Shown in pieces: positions 25,069 to 34,364 of a stretch of 64,000 nucleotides of DNA. Made by a program: the position numbers and the translations under genes. The notes beneath the pieces are model-generated. The model saw only the letters and a list, made by a program, of their open reading frames with translations, had not been told where the DNA came from and searched no databases. Positions within the stretch are counted from its first letter, which is position 1; each line of letters begins with the position of its first letter. The stretch is from Kitasatospora sp. MAP12-44 (GTDB taxonomy: Bacteria > Actinomycetota > Actinomycetes > Streptomycetales > Streptomycetaceae): NCBI RefSeq assembly GCF_029892095.1, contig NZ_JARZAE010000004.1:992001-1056000 (forward strand). Direction: 5' to 3'.

Positions 25069-25941
25069 GTGACCAAGGATCTCGTGGACTGGCCGGCGCT
25101 CGCCGCCGAGGACTTCCCCTTCCCCGGCGGCGTCCCCCTCGCCCGACTCGGCGACGAGTTGTCGGCGATGCTCGTCTCCCCCGATCCCGTGGTCCGGGAC
25201 GAGCACGCCTACACCGCCGCCGCACGCTGGATCCGGGACGGGCAGCTGGACGAGATCCTGGTCGGGTTCGGCGACGCGGCGGCGACGCGCCTCCAGCACC
25301 CCGAGATCCAGGCCCGCACCTTCGCTCCGCTGATCCTGCGCTGCGTGCTGACGCGCTCCATCGCGCTGGGCACGGCGCCGCAGCCGGCGGAGCGCTGGTA
25401 CGCCGCCTTCGCCGCCTGGTTTCCCGCCGAGCGCGACACCCGCGGCCGGGACGACACGCTCGGCTGGCTGCACGCCGTCGCCCACGGCGCCGACGCGGCC
25501 GCGGCCTTCGCCCAGGCCCTGCCGGCCCGCCGCCCCGACCTCCTTGAGCTGTGCGCCCACCGGATGACGGCTCCGCACGCCGACTACCGCTACGCGCAGC
25601 TGGAGGACGCCCGGCTGGCCCGCGCGATCACCCTCATCCTGCTCACCCCTGGTCCGAAGCCCGCCCTGTCCCCCGCCCTGTCCCCCGCTCTGGCCCCCGA
25701 CCAGGCCCCCGACCTGACCGTCGACCAGGCCACCCGTTGGCTCTCCGTGCTGACCACCGCCCTCGAAGGCGGCGGCCCCGGCGCGGTGCCCCCGTGGGCC
25801 TTCAACACCTTCGCCACCCTGCAGTCGCTCCACCTGCACCTGACCCGCGGTCTGGCCGACGGCGGCATCCCCCCACACGCCGAGCTGGTCGCCGCCCGGG
25901 TCACCGACCTCCTGCGCCTGCCGTACAGCTGGCTCGGGTAG
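25069..25941 (+). CDS. DUF2785-type protein
   Basis: 290 residues from the GTG at 25069, four bases after the pgm stop, so probably cotranscribed. The sequence is all-helical with DEHAYTAAARWIRDG, FAPLILRCVLTR, DTLGWLHAVAHGADAAAAF and AHRMTAPHADYRYAQLEDARLARAI cut by an Ala-Pro repeat (ALSPALSPAL). This pattern, especially W-H-A-V-A-H-G-A-D, matches DUF2785 proteins, whose function is unknown. A longer TTG-start form beginning at 25048 would overlap pgm. Confidence 0.75.
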   Translation: MTKDLVDWPALAAEDFPFPGGVPLARLGDELSAMLVSPDPVVRDEHAYTAAARWIRDGQLDEILVGFGDAAATRLQHPEIQARTFAPLILRCVLTRSIALGTAPQPAERWYAAFAAWFPAERDTRGRDDTLGWLHAVAHGADAAAAFAQALPARRPDLLELCAHRMTAPHADYRYAQLEDARLARAITLILLTPGPKPALSPALSPALAPDQAPDLTVDQATRWLSVLTTALEGGGPGAVPPWAFNTFATLQSLHLHLTRGLADGGIPPHAELVAARVTDLLRLPYSWLG

Positions 25942-26109
25942 CAACCGCAGGTCCGGGCCCACGGGCCGCAGCGCGTCGTACTCGCCGCCTCCACCGATCG
26001 GCGACTGACGTGCGAGCAGCGGCAGTTCCTGTGGTTCCCGTGAGCCGCCAGGGCGACGGCCGCAAAGAGCACGCAAAGCAACCGGGGGCGGTGTTCTCGT
26101 TCTCAGGAC

Positions 26110-26124
26110 TTAGGTATACCTTAG
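26110..26124. promoter_or_regulatory. Iron-box-like operator
   Basis: TTAGGTATACCTTAG, about 105 bp before the ferric-type binding protein gene. It resembles the DtxR/IdeR/DmdR box (TTAGGT and ACCTAA halves) and has a perfect 10-bp palindromic core AGGTATACCT. It fits iron-repressed transcription of the downstream transporter operon. The rest of 25942-26228 shows no gene. Confidence 0.6.
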
Positions 26125-26228
26125 CTGCGCTGCCCCGGTCCGATATCCGGTCCGGAGGCGGCGCAACCCTCCGTTGTAGCTCAGGGCATGCCGGCTTTGC
26201 CGTGCCTGCTTCCGAAAGGCAATCCCCC

Positions 26229-27281
26229 ATGCGACGTCCTGCCATGAGATCCGTCGGCCTGATCGCGGTCGCGACCCTCGCAGCCGCCGTCCTGACCGGT
26301 TGCTCCGGCTCCTCCGGCTCGTCCGGATCGGCGGGCTCGGCCGGCGCGCAGACCCTGACGCTCTACAACGGGCAGCACGAGCAGACCACCGACGCCCTGG
26401 TGGCCGCGTTCACCAAGAAGACCGGCATCAAGGTCAGCGTCCGCAGTGACGACGAGGACGTGCTCGCCAACCAGATCGAGCAGGAGGGCTCGCACGCCCC
26501 CGCCGACCTGTTCTACACCGAGAACTCGCCGGCGCTGATGAAGCTCCAGGGCAAGAACATGCTGGCACCGGTGGACAAGGCCGCACTGGCGCAGGTGCCC
26601 GCGCAGTACGACTCGCCGCAGGGCGACTGGATCGGTGTCTCCGCCCGGGTCAGCGTGCTGATCTACAACACCAAGCTGGTCACCCCTGCCCAACTCCCCA
26701 CCTCGATCACGCAGTTGTCCGACCCGCAGTGGAAGGGCAAGCTGGCCCTCGCGCAGGGCGAGACCGACTTCCAGCCCATCGTGACCTCGCTGATCAAGGC
26801 CCACGGCGCCGACTACACCAAGACCTGGCTCACCGCGCTGAAGAACAACGCCGGCTCGAACCTGTACCCGGGCAACGAGAACGTCACCTCGACGGTGAAC
26901 AGCGGCAAGGCCGCCATCGGCGTCATCGACCAGTACTACTGGTACCGGTTGAAGGCCGAGAACAAGGGCGTGATGAACTCCGCGATCGCCGCCTTCGCGC
27001 CGCAGGACCCCGGCTATGTGCTGGACGTCTCCGGGGCCGGGATCCTCGCCTCCAGCAAACACCAGGCCGCCGCCCAGCAGTTCATCGCCTTCCTCGGCTC
27101 GGCCGAGGGGCAGCAGATCATCGCCACCAGTGACAGCTTCGAGTACCCGATCGGCTCGGGGGTGACCACCGCCCAGCCGGAGACCCCGCTGGACCAGTTG
27201 AAGCCGACGCACCTCACCGTCTCCGACCTCGGCGACGGCTCCCAGGCGGTCAGCCTGCTCCAGCAGGCCCAGCTCCTCTAG
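26229..27281 (+). CDS. Ferric-type ABC transporter substrate-binding lipoprotein
   Basis: 350 residues. The N-terminal signal ends in the lipobox VLTGCSGS, so the mature protein is lipid-anchored outside the membrane. The periplasmic-binding fold matches FbpA/AfuA: TLTLYNGQHEQTTDALVAAF, DLFYTENSPALMKL, YDSPQGDWIGVSARVSVLIYN and the tyrosine-rich IDQYYWYRLKAEN, where tyrosines ligate Fe(III) in this family. It heads an operon with a fused permease (14 bp gap) and an ATPase and lies behind an iron-box-like site. Iron rather than thiamine or polyamine is therefore the likely substrate. Confidence 0.9.
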   Translation: MRRPAMRSVGLIAVATLAAAVLTGCSGSSGSSGSAGSAGAQTLTLYNGQHEQTTDALVAAFTKKTGIKVSVRSDDEDVLANQIEQEGSHAPADLFYTENSPALMKLQGKNMLAPVDKAALAQVPAQYDSPQGDWIGVSARVSVLIYNTKLVTPAQLPTSITQLSDPQWKGKLALAQGETDFQPIVTSLIKAHGADYTKTWLTALKNNAGSNLYPGNENVTSTVNSGKAAIGVIDQYYWYRLKAENKGVMNSAIAAFAPQDPGYVLDVSGAGILASSKHQAAAQQFIAFLGSAEGQQIIATSDSFEYPIGSGVTTAQPETPLDQLKPTHLTVSDLGDGSQAVSLLQQAQLL

Positions 27282-27295
27282 GACGGCGTCCGATC

Positions 27296-28885
27296 ATGCC
27301 AAGCGCCTCCACCATCGCCGGACCCCGGGCGGCCGACCGGCCGCCCCGGGCCGGCCGCCGGCTGCCCTGGCTGCTGACCGCACTCTCGGTCGTGGTCGCG
27401 GCACTGCTCCTGCTGCCGCTCGGCTTCCTGCTGCTCCAGGCCGGGCAGGCCGGCTGGTCCACCGTCGGCGGGCTGATGTTCCGCCGACTCACCTGGGACC
27501 TGCTGTGCAACACCGTTGAGTTGGCCGTGATCGTGACGGCCGGCTGCGCGCTGCTCGGCACCGCCGCCGCGTACTGCGTGGAGCGGGTGGCACTGCCGGG
27601 CCGTCGGATCTTCTCGGTCCTGCTGGTGCTGCCGGTGGCGGTGCCGGACTTCGTCGTCGGTTACGCCTGGTCCTCCTGGGTACCGTTCGCCCACGGGCTG
27701 ACCGGGGCCGTGATCGTGATGACCCTCTCGCTCTACCCGCTGGTGTACCTGCCGGTCGCCGCCGCCCTGCGGGCCGGTGACGCGGGGCTGGAGGAGCAGG
27801 CCCGCAGCCTGGGCCGCACCCCGTGGCAGGCCTTCCGCGAGGTGACCCTGCGCCAGATCCGGCCGGCCCTGCTCGGCGGCTGCCTGGTGGTCGCACTCGC
27901 GCTGCTCGCGGAGTACGGCGCGTTCGAGGTGCTGCGCTTCCAGACCTTCACCACCGAGATCTTCACCGAGTACCTGCAGGGCTTCGACGGCCCGGCGGCC
28001 TGCGCGCTCTCGCTGGTCCTGGTGGTGCTCAGCCTCGCGGTGCTGCTCGCCGAGTACGCGGCCGGCGGCGGCGGACGGGTGGCCCGGCGGGTCGCCGTCC
28101 GCGCCCCGCGCCTGGCCCGGCCCTCGCTGCCGGCCGGGCTCGCGATCGGTCTGGGGCTGGCCGCGCTGAGCGCGCTCGCGCTGGCGCTGCCGGTGGGGAC
28201 CCTCGCGTACTGGTGCGTCGTCGGGGGTTCGACCACCCTGCCGCCCGCCTCGGTGCTCGACGCGGCCGAGCAGAGCGGGCTGTACGCGCTGGCCGCCGCC
28301 GCGCTGACCACGGCGCTGGCACTGCCGGTGGCGCTGCTCTCGGTGCGCCACCGCAGCCGGCTGTCGGTCCTGCTGGAGCGCAGCACCTACCTGGTGCAGG
28401 GCCTGCCGGGGCTGGCGATCGCGCTGGGGCTGGTGTTCTTCGGCATCCGCTACGTCTTCTCGCTCTACCAGAGCCCGGCGCTGCTGGTCGTCGGGTACGC
28501 GATCATGTTCTTCCCGCTGGCGCTGGTCGCGCTGCGGTCCTCGGTGGCCTCGGCGCCGGTCGGCCTGGAGGAGATCGGCCGCTCGCTCGGCCGCTCCCGC
28601 TGGTCGGTGGCACTGCGGGTCACCCTGCCGCTGGTGGCCCCCGGGCTGGCGGCGGGCTTCTGCCTGGTCTTCCTCTCCGTGGTCACCGAGCTGACGGCGA
28701 CCCTGATCCTGGTCCCGACCGGTGTGCACACCCTCGCCACCCGGTTCTGGGAGTACGAATCCGACCTCGCCTACGGCGCCGCGGCACCCTACGCGGCCCT
28801 GATGGTGGCGATCGCCGCCGTGCCCAGCTACCTGCTGGGCCGCTGGTTCGACCGCGTCCGAGCACGACAGGAGCAAGCCTCGTGA
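27296..28885 (+). CDS. Ferric-type ABC transporter permease (fused two-domain)
   Basis: 529 residues with about twelve membrane segments in two homologous halves, as in FbpB-type permeases. Each half carries the EAA loop that docks the ATPase: LEEQARSLGRTPWQAFREVTLRQIRPAL in the first half and LEEIGRSLGRSRWSVALRVTLPLVAPGL in the second. ATG start at 27296, 14 bp after the binding-protein stop. Its stop overlaps the ATPase start as GTGA, so the subunits are made together. Confidence 0.93.
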   Translation: MPSASTIAGPRAADRPPRAGRRLPWLLTALSVVVAALLLLPLGFLLLQAGQAGWSTVGGLMFRRLTWDLLCNTVELAVIVTAGCALLGTAAAYCVERVALPGRRIFSVLLVLPVAVPDFVVGYAWSSWVPFAHGLTGAVIVMTLSLYPLVYLPVAAALRAGDAGLEEQARSLGRTPWQAFREVTLRQIRPALLGGCLVVALALLAEYGAFEVLRFQTFTTEIFTEYLQGFDGPAACALSLVLVVLSLAVLLAEYAAGGGGRVARRVAVRAPRLARPSLPAGLAIGLGLAALSALALALPVGTLAYWCVVGGSTTLPPASVLDAAEQSGLYALAAAALTTALALPVALLSVRHRSRLSVLLERSTYLVQGLPGLAIALGLVFFGIRYVFSLYQSPALLVVGYAIMFFPLALVALRSSVASAPVGLEEIGRSLGRSRWSVALRVTLPLVAPGLAAGFCLVFLSVVTELTATLILVPTGVHTLATRFWEYESDLAYGAAAPYAALMVAIAAVPSYLLGRWFDRVRARQEQAS

Positions 28886-29982
28886 CCAGTCTCAAGCTGA
28901 GCGGTGTGGTCAAGTCCTACGGCCGCCAAGGCGTGCTGCACGGCGTGGACCTCGACATCCCGGCGGGCTCACTGGCCGCCGTGCTCGGGCCCTCCGGCAG
29001 CGGCAAAACCACGCTGCTGCGGGTGATCGCCGGCTTCGAGCGGGCCGACTCCGGCGCGGTCAGCCTCGGCGGCAAGCTGGTGGACGACGGACGGCGCCAA
29101 CTCCCGCCCGAGCGGCGGAAGATCGGCTACGTCCCGCAGGACGGCGGCCTGTTCCCGCACCTGACGGTGGTCGGCAACGTCGCCTTCGGGCTGCCCGGCC
29201 GAGCTCGCCGGCACACCGCGGCGGTCGGCGAACTGCTGGAGCGGGTCGGACTTGCGGGCCTGCCGGACCGCTATCCGCACCAGCTCTCCGGCGGGCAGCA
29301 GCAGCGCGTCGCGCTGGCCCGCGCCCTCGCCATCCGGCCGGAGATCGTCCTTCTCGACGAGCCCTTCTCCGCGCTGGACGCGGGGCTGCGCGCCAGCATC
29401 CGGGCCGATGTGCAGGCGATCCTGCGGGAGTTCGGGGCCACCGCCGTCCTGGTCACGCACGACCAGGACGAGGCCCTGTCGATGGCCGACCTGGTGGCGG
29501 TGGTCCGCGACGGACGGATCGCCCAGTGCGCCACCCCGCGCGAGCTGTACCAGCGGCCCGCCGACGCGGGCCTCGCCGCCTTCGTCGGCGAGGCCAACCT
29601 GCTGCCCGGCACGCCCGCCGCCACGGGCGAGGTGCGAACCGCCCTGGGCACGCTGGCGCTGCACGACGGGGTTGCCAGCGGGAGTCGTGACCTGACGGTG
29701 CTGCTCCGACCCGAGCAGATCGAGGTCCACCCGGCCGACCAGGAGGGCGTGTTGACCGCCGTCGTCACCGAGTGCCGCTACCACGGCCACGACGCGGTGG
29801 TCCGCTGCGCGCTCGACGGCTCGGCGGGACCAGGCGAGATCACCGCCCGGCTGACCGACGCGGAGGTCTGGGAGGTCGGCAGCAAGGTCGCCCTACGCGC
29901 CCGCGGCCCAGTCACCGCCTGGCCGACCACACCCGACGCCGCCACCCCGGCCCCCCGGCTCGACGACCGCCAGCTCGCCTGA
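28882..29982 (+). CDS. Ferric-type ABC transporter ATP-binding protein
   Basis: 366 residues. Walker A LGPSGSGKTTLLR, Q-loop YVPQDGGLFPH, signature LSGGQQQRVALARAL, Walker B IVLLDEPFSALD and H-loop VLVTHDQDEAL are intact. The C-terminal 130 residues form a TOBE-type regulatory domain (LLRPEQIEV, CRYHGHDAVV), as in FbpC. GTG start at 28882, overlapping the permease stop. It energises uptake through the permease encoded just before. Confidence 0.95.
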   Translation: MTSLKLSGVVKSYGRQGVLHGVDLDIPAGSLAAVLGPSGSGKTTLLRVIAGFERADSGAVSLGGKLVDDGRRQLPPERRKIGYVPQDGGLFPHLTVVGNVAFGLPGRARRHTAAVGELLERVGLAGLPDRYPHQLSGGQQQRVALARALAIRPEIVLLDEPFSALDAGLRASIRADVQAILREFGATAVLVTHDQDEALSMADLVAVVRDGRIAQCATPRELYQRPADAGLAAFVGEANLLPGTPAATGEVRTALGTLALHDGVASGSRDLTVLLRPEQIEVHPADQEGVLTAVVTECRYHGHDAVVRCALDGSAGPGEITARLTDAEVWEVGSKVALRARGPVTAWPTTPDAATPAPRLDDRQLA

Positions 29983-30017
29983 CGCCGCCACGCCCGCCCC
30001 GGGCGCATGCTAGGGCC

Positions 30018-30857
30018 ATGCCCGAGGGTGACTCCGTCTTTCGCACCGCCGCCGAGCTCCACGAAGCGCTGGCCGGCCGGACCCTGACCGTGGCCGACCT
30101 GCGGGTCCCGGCGCACGCCACGGCCGACCTGACCGGACGCCAGGTCCTGGAGACGACCGCGCGCGGCAAACACCTGCTCACCCGGCTGGCGGGCGGCCTG
30201 ACACTCCACACCCACCTGCGGATGGACGGTCGCTGGCAGGTCTACGGCGCCGGACAGCGGTGGACGGGCGGGCCCGGGTGGCAGATCCGGGCCGTCCTCG
30301 GCACCGCGCAGCACACCGCCGTGGGCTACCGCCTGCCGGTCGTCCAACTGCTGCGCACCCGGGACGAGTCGGCCGTGGTCGGCCATCTCGGTCCGGATCT
30401 GCTCGGCCCGGACTGGGATGCCGCGCTGGCGCTGCGCAGGCTGACCGCCGACCCCGCCCGCCCGATCGCCGAGGCTCTGCTCGACCAGCGCAACCTCGCG
30501 GGCATCGGCAACATCTACGCCACCGAGCTGTGCTTCCTGGGGTCGGTCACCCCGTGGACGCCTGTGCGCGAGGTTCCGGCGCCGGACCAGCTGCTCGACT
30601 GGGCGAGGACGCTGCTGATGTTCAACCGGCTGCGCCCGGGTCATCTGACCACCGTCGATCTGACCACCGTCGACCTGACCACCGGTGAGCCCCGGGCGGC
30701 CCGCGTCCGGGAGCGCAACTGGGTCTACGGTCGCGGCGGGCGCCCCTGCCTGCGCTGCGCCACCGTCGTCCGGACGGCGCAGCGCGGCGCGCCGCCCCAG
30801 CAGCGGGTGACGTACTGGTGTCCGAACTGCCAGCACGGGCCCGTGCCGGGCGGCTGA
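30018..30857 (+). CDS. nei: Endonuclease VIII-type DNA glycosylase
   Basis: 279 residues; base-excision repair glycosylase/AP lyase of the Fpg/Nei family. The N-terminal MPEGDSVFR carries the catalytic Pro2 and Glu3; LTRLAGGLTLHTHLRMDGRW contains the conserved TH-L-M-G-W stretch; ALLDQRNLAGIGNIYATELCF is the helix-two-turns-helix DNA-binding loop; and CLRCATV with YWCPNCQHG is the C-terminal zinc finger. GDS after the catalytic pair points to Nei rather than Fpg. A short internal repeat TTVDLTTVDLTTGE is odd but in frame. Confidence 0.92.
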   Translation: MPEGDSVFRTAAELHEALAGRTLTVADLRVPAHATADLTGRQVLETTARGKHLLTRLAGGLTLHTHLRMDGRWQVYGAGQRWTGGPGWQIRAVLGTAQHTAVGYRLPVVQLLRTRDESAVVGHLGPDLLGPDWDAALALRRLTADPARPIAEALLDQRNLAGIGNIYATELCFLGSVTPWTPVREVPAPDQLLDWARTLLMFNRLRPGHLTTVDLTTVDLTTGEPRAARVRERNWVYGRGGRPCLRCATVVRTAQRGAPPQQRVTYWCPNCQHGPVPGG

Positions 30858-30929
30858 GGTGGAGCACCGGCGCGGGGGGAGGCCGATCAGGCAGTATGAC
30901 AAGCGACGGACGGCGAGGGAGGCGGGCGT

Positions 30930-31610
30930 GTGATGGGTGGACCCCGGAGGTATGGGCGGGCGGCGGCCGTACTGGCCACTGTGCTGGTCGTCTGGTTCCT
31001 GGTGCGCGGCGGCGGGCACGGCGCGGGCACGGGCCCGGCTCCGGCGCAGTCGCGGCCGGGCACCTCCCAGTCGCCCTCCCCCACCGGGCCGTCCCCTTCC
31101 GCGTCCGCATCCGCCGCGAGCGGCGCGTACGACCCGGCGCAACTCGCCGCACCGGTGCGCAAGTACGCCGGCCAGGCGGGGATCGACCCGCAGCTGCTGA
31201 TGGCCATCCTCTACAACGAGTCCTACAAGCCGCACGACCCCGCGGTGGAACGCGCCTGGCAGCAGCTCAAGCCCGACGCCGCCTTCGGGGTCGCCAATAT
31301 GCACCGGGCCGCGTTCGACGAGACCAAGCAGGGCCGCGACTTCGCCGGCCGGAACTGGGAGGAACTGCCCGACGACCGCAACCTCGCCGTCGAGGCGGCG
31401 GCCTGGTACCTGCACGACCTGGCAGCCCAGCTGCCGGCGCACCGGTCCGCGCCGTACACCGAGGACGAGTTGATGGCGCTGGGCTACAACACCGGCCCGG
31501 GCAACATGCTGCTCTTCGCGCGCGGCACCTCGCCGGGCGCCGCCGCCCGCTCCTACCTCGACCAGCTGCACGGCAACTGGGCGAAGGCGGGCGCGGCAGT
31601 GCAGGGCTGA
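30930..31610 (+). CDS. Membrane-anchored lytic transglycosylase-like protein
   Basis: 226 residues from the GTG at 30930 (GAGGGAGG seven bases upstream; the ATG at 30933 is an alternative). One N-terminal membrane anchor (AAAVLATVLVVWFLV), a Ser/Pro-rich linker and an SLT-type domain: AGQAGIDPQLLMAILYNESYKP with the catalytic glutamate in YNES, FGVANMHRAAFDE, AAAWYLHDLAAQLP and GYNTGPGNM. It would cleave peptidoglycan glycan strands at the cell surface. Adjacent genes do not suggest a specific process. Confidence 0.82.
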   Translation: MMGGPRRYGRAAAVLATVLVVWFLVRGGGHGAGTGPAPAQSRPGTSQSPSPTGPSPSASASAASGAYDPAQLAAPVRKYAGQAGIDPQLLMAILYNESYKPHDPAVERAWQQLKPDAAFGVANMHRAAFDETKQGRDFAGRNWEELPDDRNLAVEAAAWYLHDLAAQLPAHRSAPYTEDELMALGYNTGPGNMLLFARGTSPGAAARSYLDQLHGNWAKAGAAVQG

Positions 31611-31643
31611 AACATCCTCCAGAACCCGGGTCGCCGGGATCCG

Positions 31644-33071
31644 CTAGCCCAGCGGCAGTGCGCGGGCCAGGGCCGCCGCGATCAGGCGGACGTCCGGCTC
31701 GCCGGTGCGCCAGTTGCTGAAGGCGGCGCGCAGGGCGGGGGTGCCGGCGTAGACGGTCGGGGTCAGGAAGACGGTCTCACGGACCGACTCCGCGAGGTCC
31801 GCGAGGCGCTCGGCGGTGGGCCGCTCGGCGAGCGTGAAGCAGACGACGTTGAGCCGGACGGGGGCGAGCAGGCGCAGTCCCGGCGTCGCGGTGATGGCCT
31901 CGCCCAGGGAGCGGGCGCAGCTGACGCACCGTTCGACGATCTCCTGCTGCCCCTGGCGCCCGTAGGCGCTCAGGGTGAACCAGGCGGACAGCGCGCGCAG
32001 TCGGCGGGAGTTCTCCGGGGTGAGGTGGACCAGGTCGGGCTGCTCGCCGTGGGGGACCCCCCGGCCGGAGGCTGGGGAAGGTCCGAGGTAGGCGGCGGCG
32101 TTCTGGAACACCCTCGCCTGCAGGTCGTGGCGGCGGGTGAACTGGACGGCGCTGTCGTAGGGCACATTGAGCCACTTGTGCAGGTCGACGCAGACCGAGT
32201 CGGCCAGGTCGAGCCCGTCGACGAGCTCGGCGTGCCGGGGTGAGAGCGCGGCGAAGGCGCCGAAGGCGGCGTCGGTGTGCAGCCAGAAGTCGTACCGCTC
32301 CTTCAGCGCCGCGATCGCGCGCAGGTCGTCGAAGTCGACGGTGTTGACCGTGCCCGCGTTGGCCACCACGATGCACGGGCCCTCACTCGCGCGCAGCGCC
32401 TGCTCCAGGGCCACCAGGTCGACGGCCTCCCGCTCGGGCAACGTGGGCACCCGAACCAGCGCGTTGCGCCCGAGGCCCAGCACGGCAAGTCCCTTGGCGA
32501 TACTGGAGTGCGGGCTGCCGGAGAGCACCCGGACCCGGCCGAGCGCGCCGACGCCGTCGTCGGCGACCGAGACGCCCAGGCGCTCGCCCAGCCACTCGCG
32601 GGCGATCGCCAGTCCGGTGGCGTTGGACATGGTGGCACCGCTGACGAAGGCGCCCTGGTGGTCGGCACCGAGGCCGAAGAGGTCGCGGAGCCAGCCGACC
32701 GTCTCCCGTTCGAAGTCCTGCCCGGCCGGGTCCAGCACGGAGTTGGAGTTCTGGTCGTAGGTCGAGGTGAGCCAGTCCCCGGCCAGCGCGGCCGGGGTGG
32801 CGCCGCCGGTGACGAAGCCGAGGTAGCGCGGTCCGGCGCTGGCCGAGAAGCCGGGTTCCCAGCGGGAGGCGAAATCGGCCAGGGTCTGCTCGAAGCCGAC
32901 GCCCTGCTGCGGCAGCGCGACCGGGGCCGCGACCGGGGCCTGTGCTGCGGTCTTGTACGCGGGCAGCACCGGGCGTTCTTCGATCCCGTCCAGGGCGGCG
33001 ACGGCGTGCCGGCGGACCGTCTCCAACAGGGCGGGCAGGCGCGCGAGATCGGCGGTGAGCAGCGGGTGCAT
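31644..33071 (-). CDS. PLP-dependent group II decarboxylase
   Basis: 475 residues. The fold and motifs of aromatic-L-amino-acid/glutamate-type decarboxylases are clear: GATMSNATGLAIARE, GSPHSSIAKGLAVLGLG, the PLP-ring aspartate in HTDAAFGAF, and the Schiff-base lysine in VDLHKWLNVPYDSAV. The ATG at 33071 gives the expected N-terminus. Many actinobacterial members act on aromatic or other amino acids, but the substrate cannot be read. It points away from the ohrR gene with an 86-bp gap. Confidence 0.9.
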   Translation of the reverse strand: MHPLLTADLARLPALLETVRRHAVAALDGIEERPVLPAYKTAAQAPVAAPVALPQQGVGFEQTLADFASRWEPGFSASAGPRYLGFVTGGATPAALAGDWLTSTYDQNSNSVLDPAGQDFERETVGWLRDLFGLGADHQGAFVSGATMSNATGLAIAREWLGERLGVSVADDGVGALGRVRVLSGSPHSSIAKGLAVLGLGRNALVRVPTLPEREAVDLVALEQALRASEGPCIVVANAGTVNTVDFDDLRAIAALKERYDFWLHTDAAFGAFAALSPRHAELVDGLDLADSVCVDLHKWLNVPYDSAVQFTRRHDLQARVFQNAAAYLGPSPASGRGVPHGEQPDLVHLTPENSRRLRALSAWFTLSAYGRQGQQEIVERCVSCARSLGEAITATPGLRLLAPVRLNVVCFTLAERPTAERLADLAESVRETVFLTPTVYAGTPALRAAFSNWRTGEPDVRLIAAALARALPLG

Positions 33072-33157
33072 GCGGGTGCTTCCTGTCGTCGGGGTCGACT
33101 CGAAGCTAGTCGGCGGGTACGCCGGTGTCCCGGTCCACTTGGGGGCAAGTGGACTGG

Positions 33158-33670
33158 TCAGGCCTCCGGGCCGGCGTCGGCTGCGGCGTCCAGGGCGTGG
33201 GTCAACTGTTCGAGCCTGGAGCGCAGTTCGACCGCGTCGGCGGCACTGAGGCCGCTGGCGGCGATGATCTCCAACGGGATCCGCTCGGCCTGGGCGCGCA
33301 GGGCCGCGCCCTCCCCGGTCGGGCGGACGATCACCGAGCGCTCGTCGTGCGGGCTGCGCTCGCGCTGGACCAGCCCGGCGGCGTCCAGTCGCTTGAGCAG
33401 CGGGGAGAGGGTGCCGGAGTCCAGCCGGAGCAGCTCGCCGAGCTGCTTGACGGGCATCGCACCGTGCTCCCAGAGCGCCATCATCGCCAGGTACTGCGGA
33501 TAGGTGAGGCCCGTGTCGCGCAGCAGCCGCCGGTAGACCCGGTCGAAGGCGCGGGAGGTGGCGTGCAGCGCGAAGCAGACCTGGAGGTCGAGCTGGAGCA
33601 GGTCTGTACCGGGCGGCGGCAGGAGCTGCTCCGGGGAGGTTTCCGGGGACTGCGATGTCGTGTGGGCCAT
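33158..33670 (-). CDS. ohrR: MarR-type organic peroxide sensor
   Basis: 170 residues from the ATG at 33670. The OhrR signature is present: LDLQVCFALHATSRAFDRVYRRLL with the single reactive cysteine near the N-terminus, then GLTYPQYLAMMALWE, the winged-helix GELLRLDSGTLSPLLKRLDAAGLVQRERS and DERSVIVRPT. Oxidation of the cysteine by organic hydroperoxide releases DNA. It is divergent from ohr, with a long palindrome between, the normal arrangement for autorepression and ohr control. Extra N-terminal residues come from the Pro-rich stretch. Confidence 0.93.
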   Translation of the reverse strand: MAHTTSQSPETSPEQLLPPPGTDLLQLDLQVCFALHATSRAFDRVYRRLLRDTGLTYPQYLAMMALWEHGAMPVKQLGELLRLDSGTLSPLLKRLDAAGLVQRERSPHDERSVIVRPTGEGAALRAQAERIPLEIIAASGLSAADAVELRSRLEQLTHALDAAADAGPEA

Positions 33671-33690
33671 GACTCCAGAGTACAACTTGA

Positions 33691-33715
33691 TTGCGCACAA
33701 CTCAGTTGTGTGCAA
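33691..33715. promoter_or_regulatory. OhrR operator candidate
   Basis: A 25-bp near-perfect palindrome (TTGC-G-CACAACT, central C, AGTTGTG-T-GCAA) in the ohrR-ohr divergent gap. One mismatched pair. Its place between the two starts fits the known autorepression circuit. Confidence 0.8.
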
Positions 33716-33783
33716 CTATTGCGTTGAAGCACGGAAGCACAGCACGGACAACACCCCGCACCCACTCCAGAGGATGGTTCTCG

Positions 33784-34197
33784 ATGGACGCGCTCTACAC
33801 CGCCGCCGCCACCGCCAACGGCCGCGAAGGCCGCACGGTGAGCTCGGACGGCCGACTCGACCTCCAGCTCGCCTTCCCGCAGGCCCTGGGCGGCAACGGC
33901 GAGGGCACCAACCCCGAGCAGCTGTTCGCCGCCGGCTACGCCGCCTGCTTCGCCAGCGCGCTGGGCGCGGTCGGCCGGATGCAGAAGGTGGAGACCAAGG
34001 ACGCCTCGGTCACCGCCGAGGTCAGCATCGGCAAGGAGGAGGACGGCGGCTTCGGCCTCGCCGTCACCCTGCGCGTCGAGCTCCCGGAGGAGCTCAACAA
34101 CGAGGCCGGCCACGCCCTGGTCGAGCAGGCGCACGCCTTCTGCCCGTACTCCAAGGCCACCCGGGGCAACATCCCGGTCTCGCTCGTCATCGAGTAA
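33784..34197 (+). CDS. ohr: Organic hydroperoxide resistance peroxidase
   Basis: 137 residues. Thiol peroxidase reducing organic hydroperoxides in the cytoplasm. Both catalytic cysteines are present: AGYAACFASALG and AHAFCPYSKATRGN, with the conserved arginine environment in the latter. Starts at ATG 33784, divergent from ohrR. Standard length. A strong hairpin lies after the stop. Confidence 0.95.
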   Translation: MDALYTAAATANGREGRTVSSDGRLDLQLAFPQALGGNGEGTNPEQLFAAGYAACFASALGAVGRMQKVETKDASVTAEVSIGKEEDGGFGLAVTLRVELPEELNNEAGHALVEQAHAFCPYSKATRGNIPVSLVIE

Positions 34198-34228
34198 TCA
34201 CGCACGCACAAACGCACGTACGCACGCG

Positions 34229-34273
34229 ACGGCGGGCGTCCGGCGGCCGATCGGCCTGCCGGGCGCCCGCCGT
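34229..34273 (+). terminator. Hairpin terminator after ohr
   Basis: Outer arms ACGGCGGGCG and CGCCCGCCGT with further internal pairing (TCCGGC/GCCGG), 32 bp after the stop. No T run. Confidence 0.65.
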
Positions 34274-34364
34274 TGCGCTGTCGCGCTGTCCGCTCAGCGT
34301 GCACTCAGCTACGTCTGCCACAGTGGCCGCGCAGCGACGGCGAGCGGAGAGAGCGAGGCAGCGG

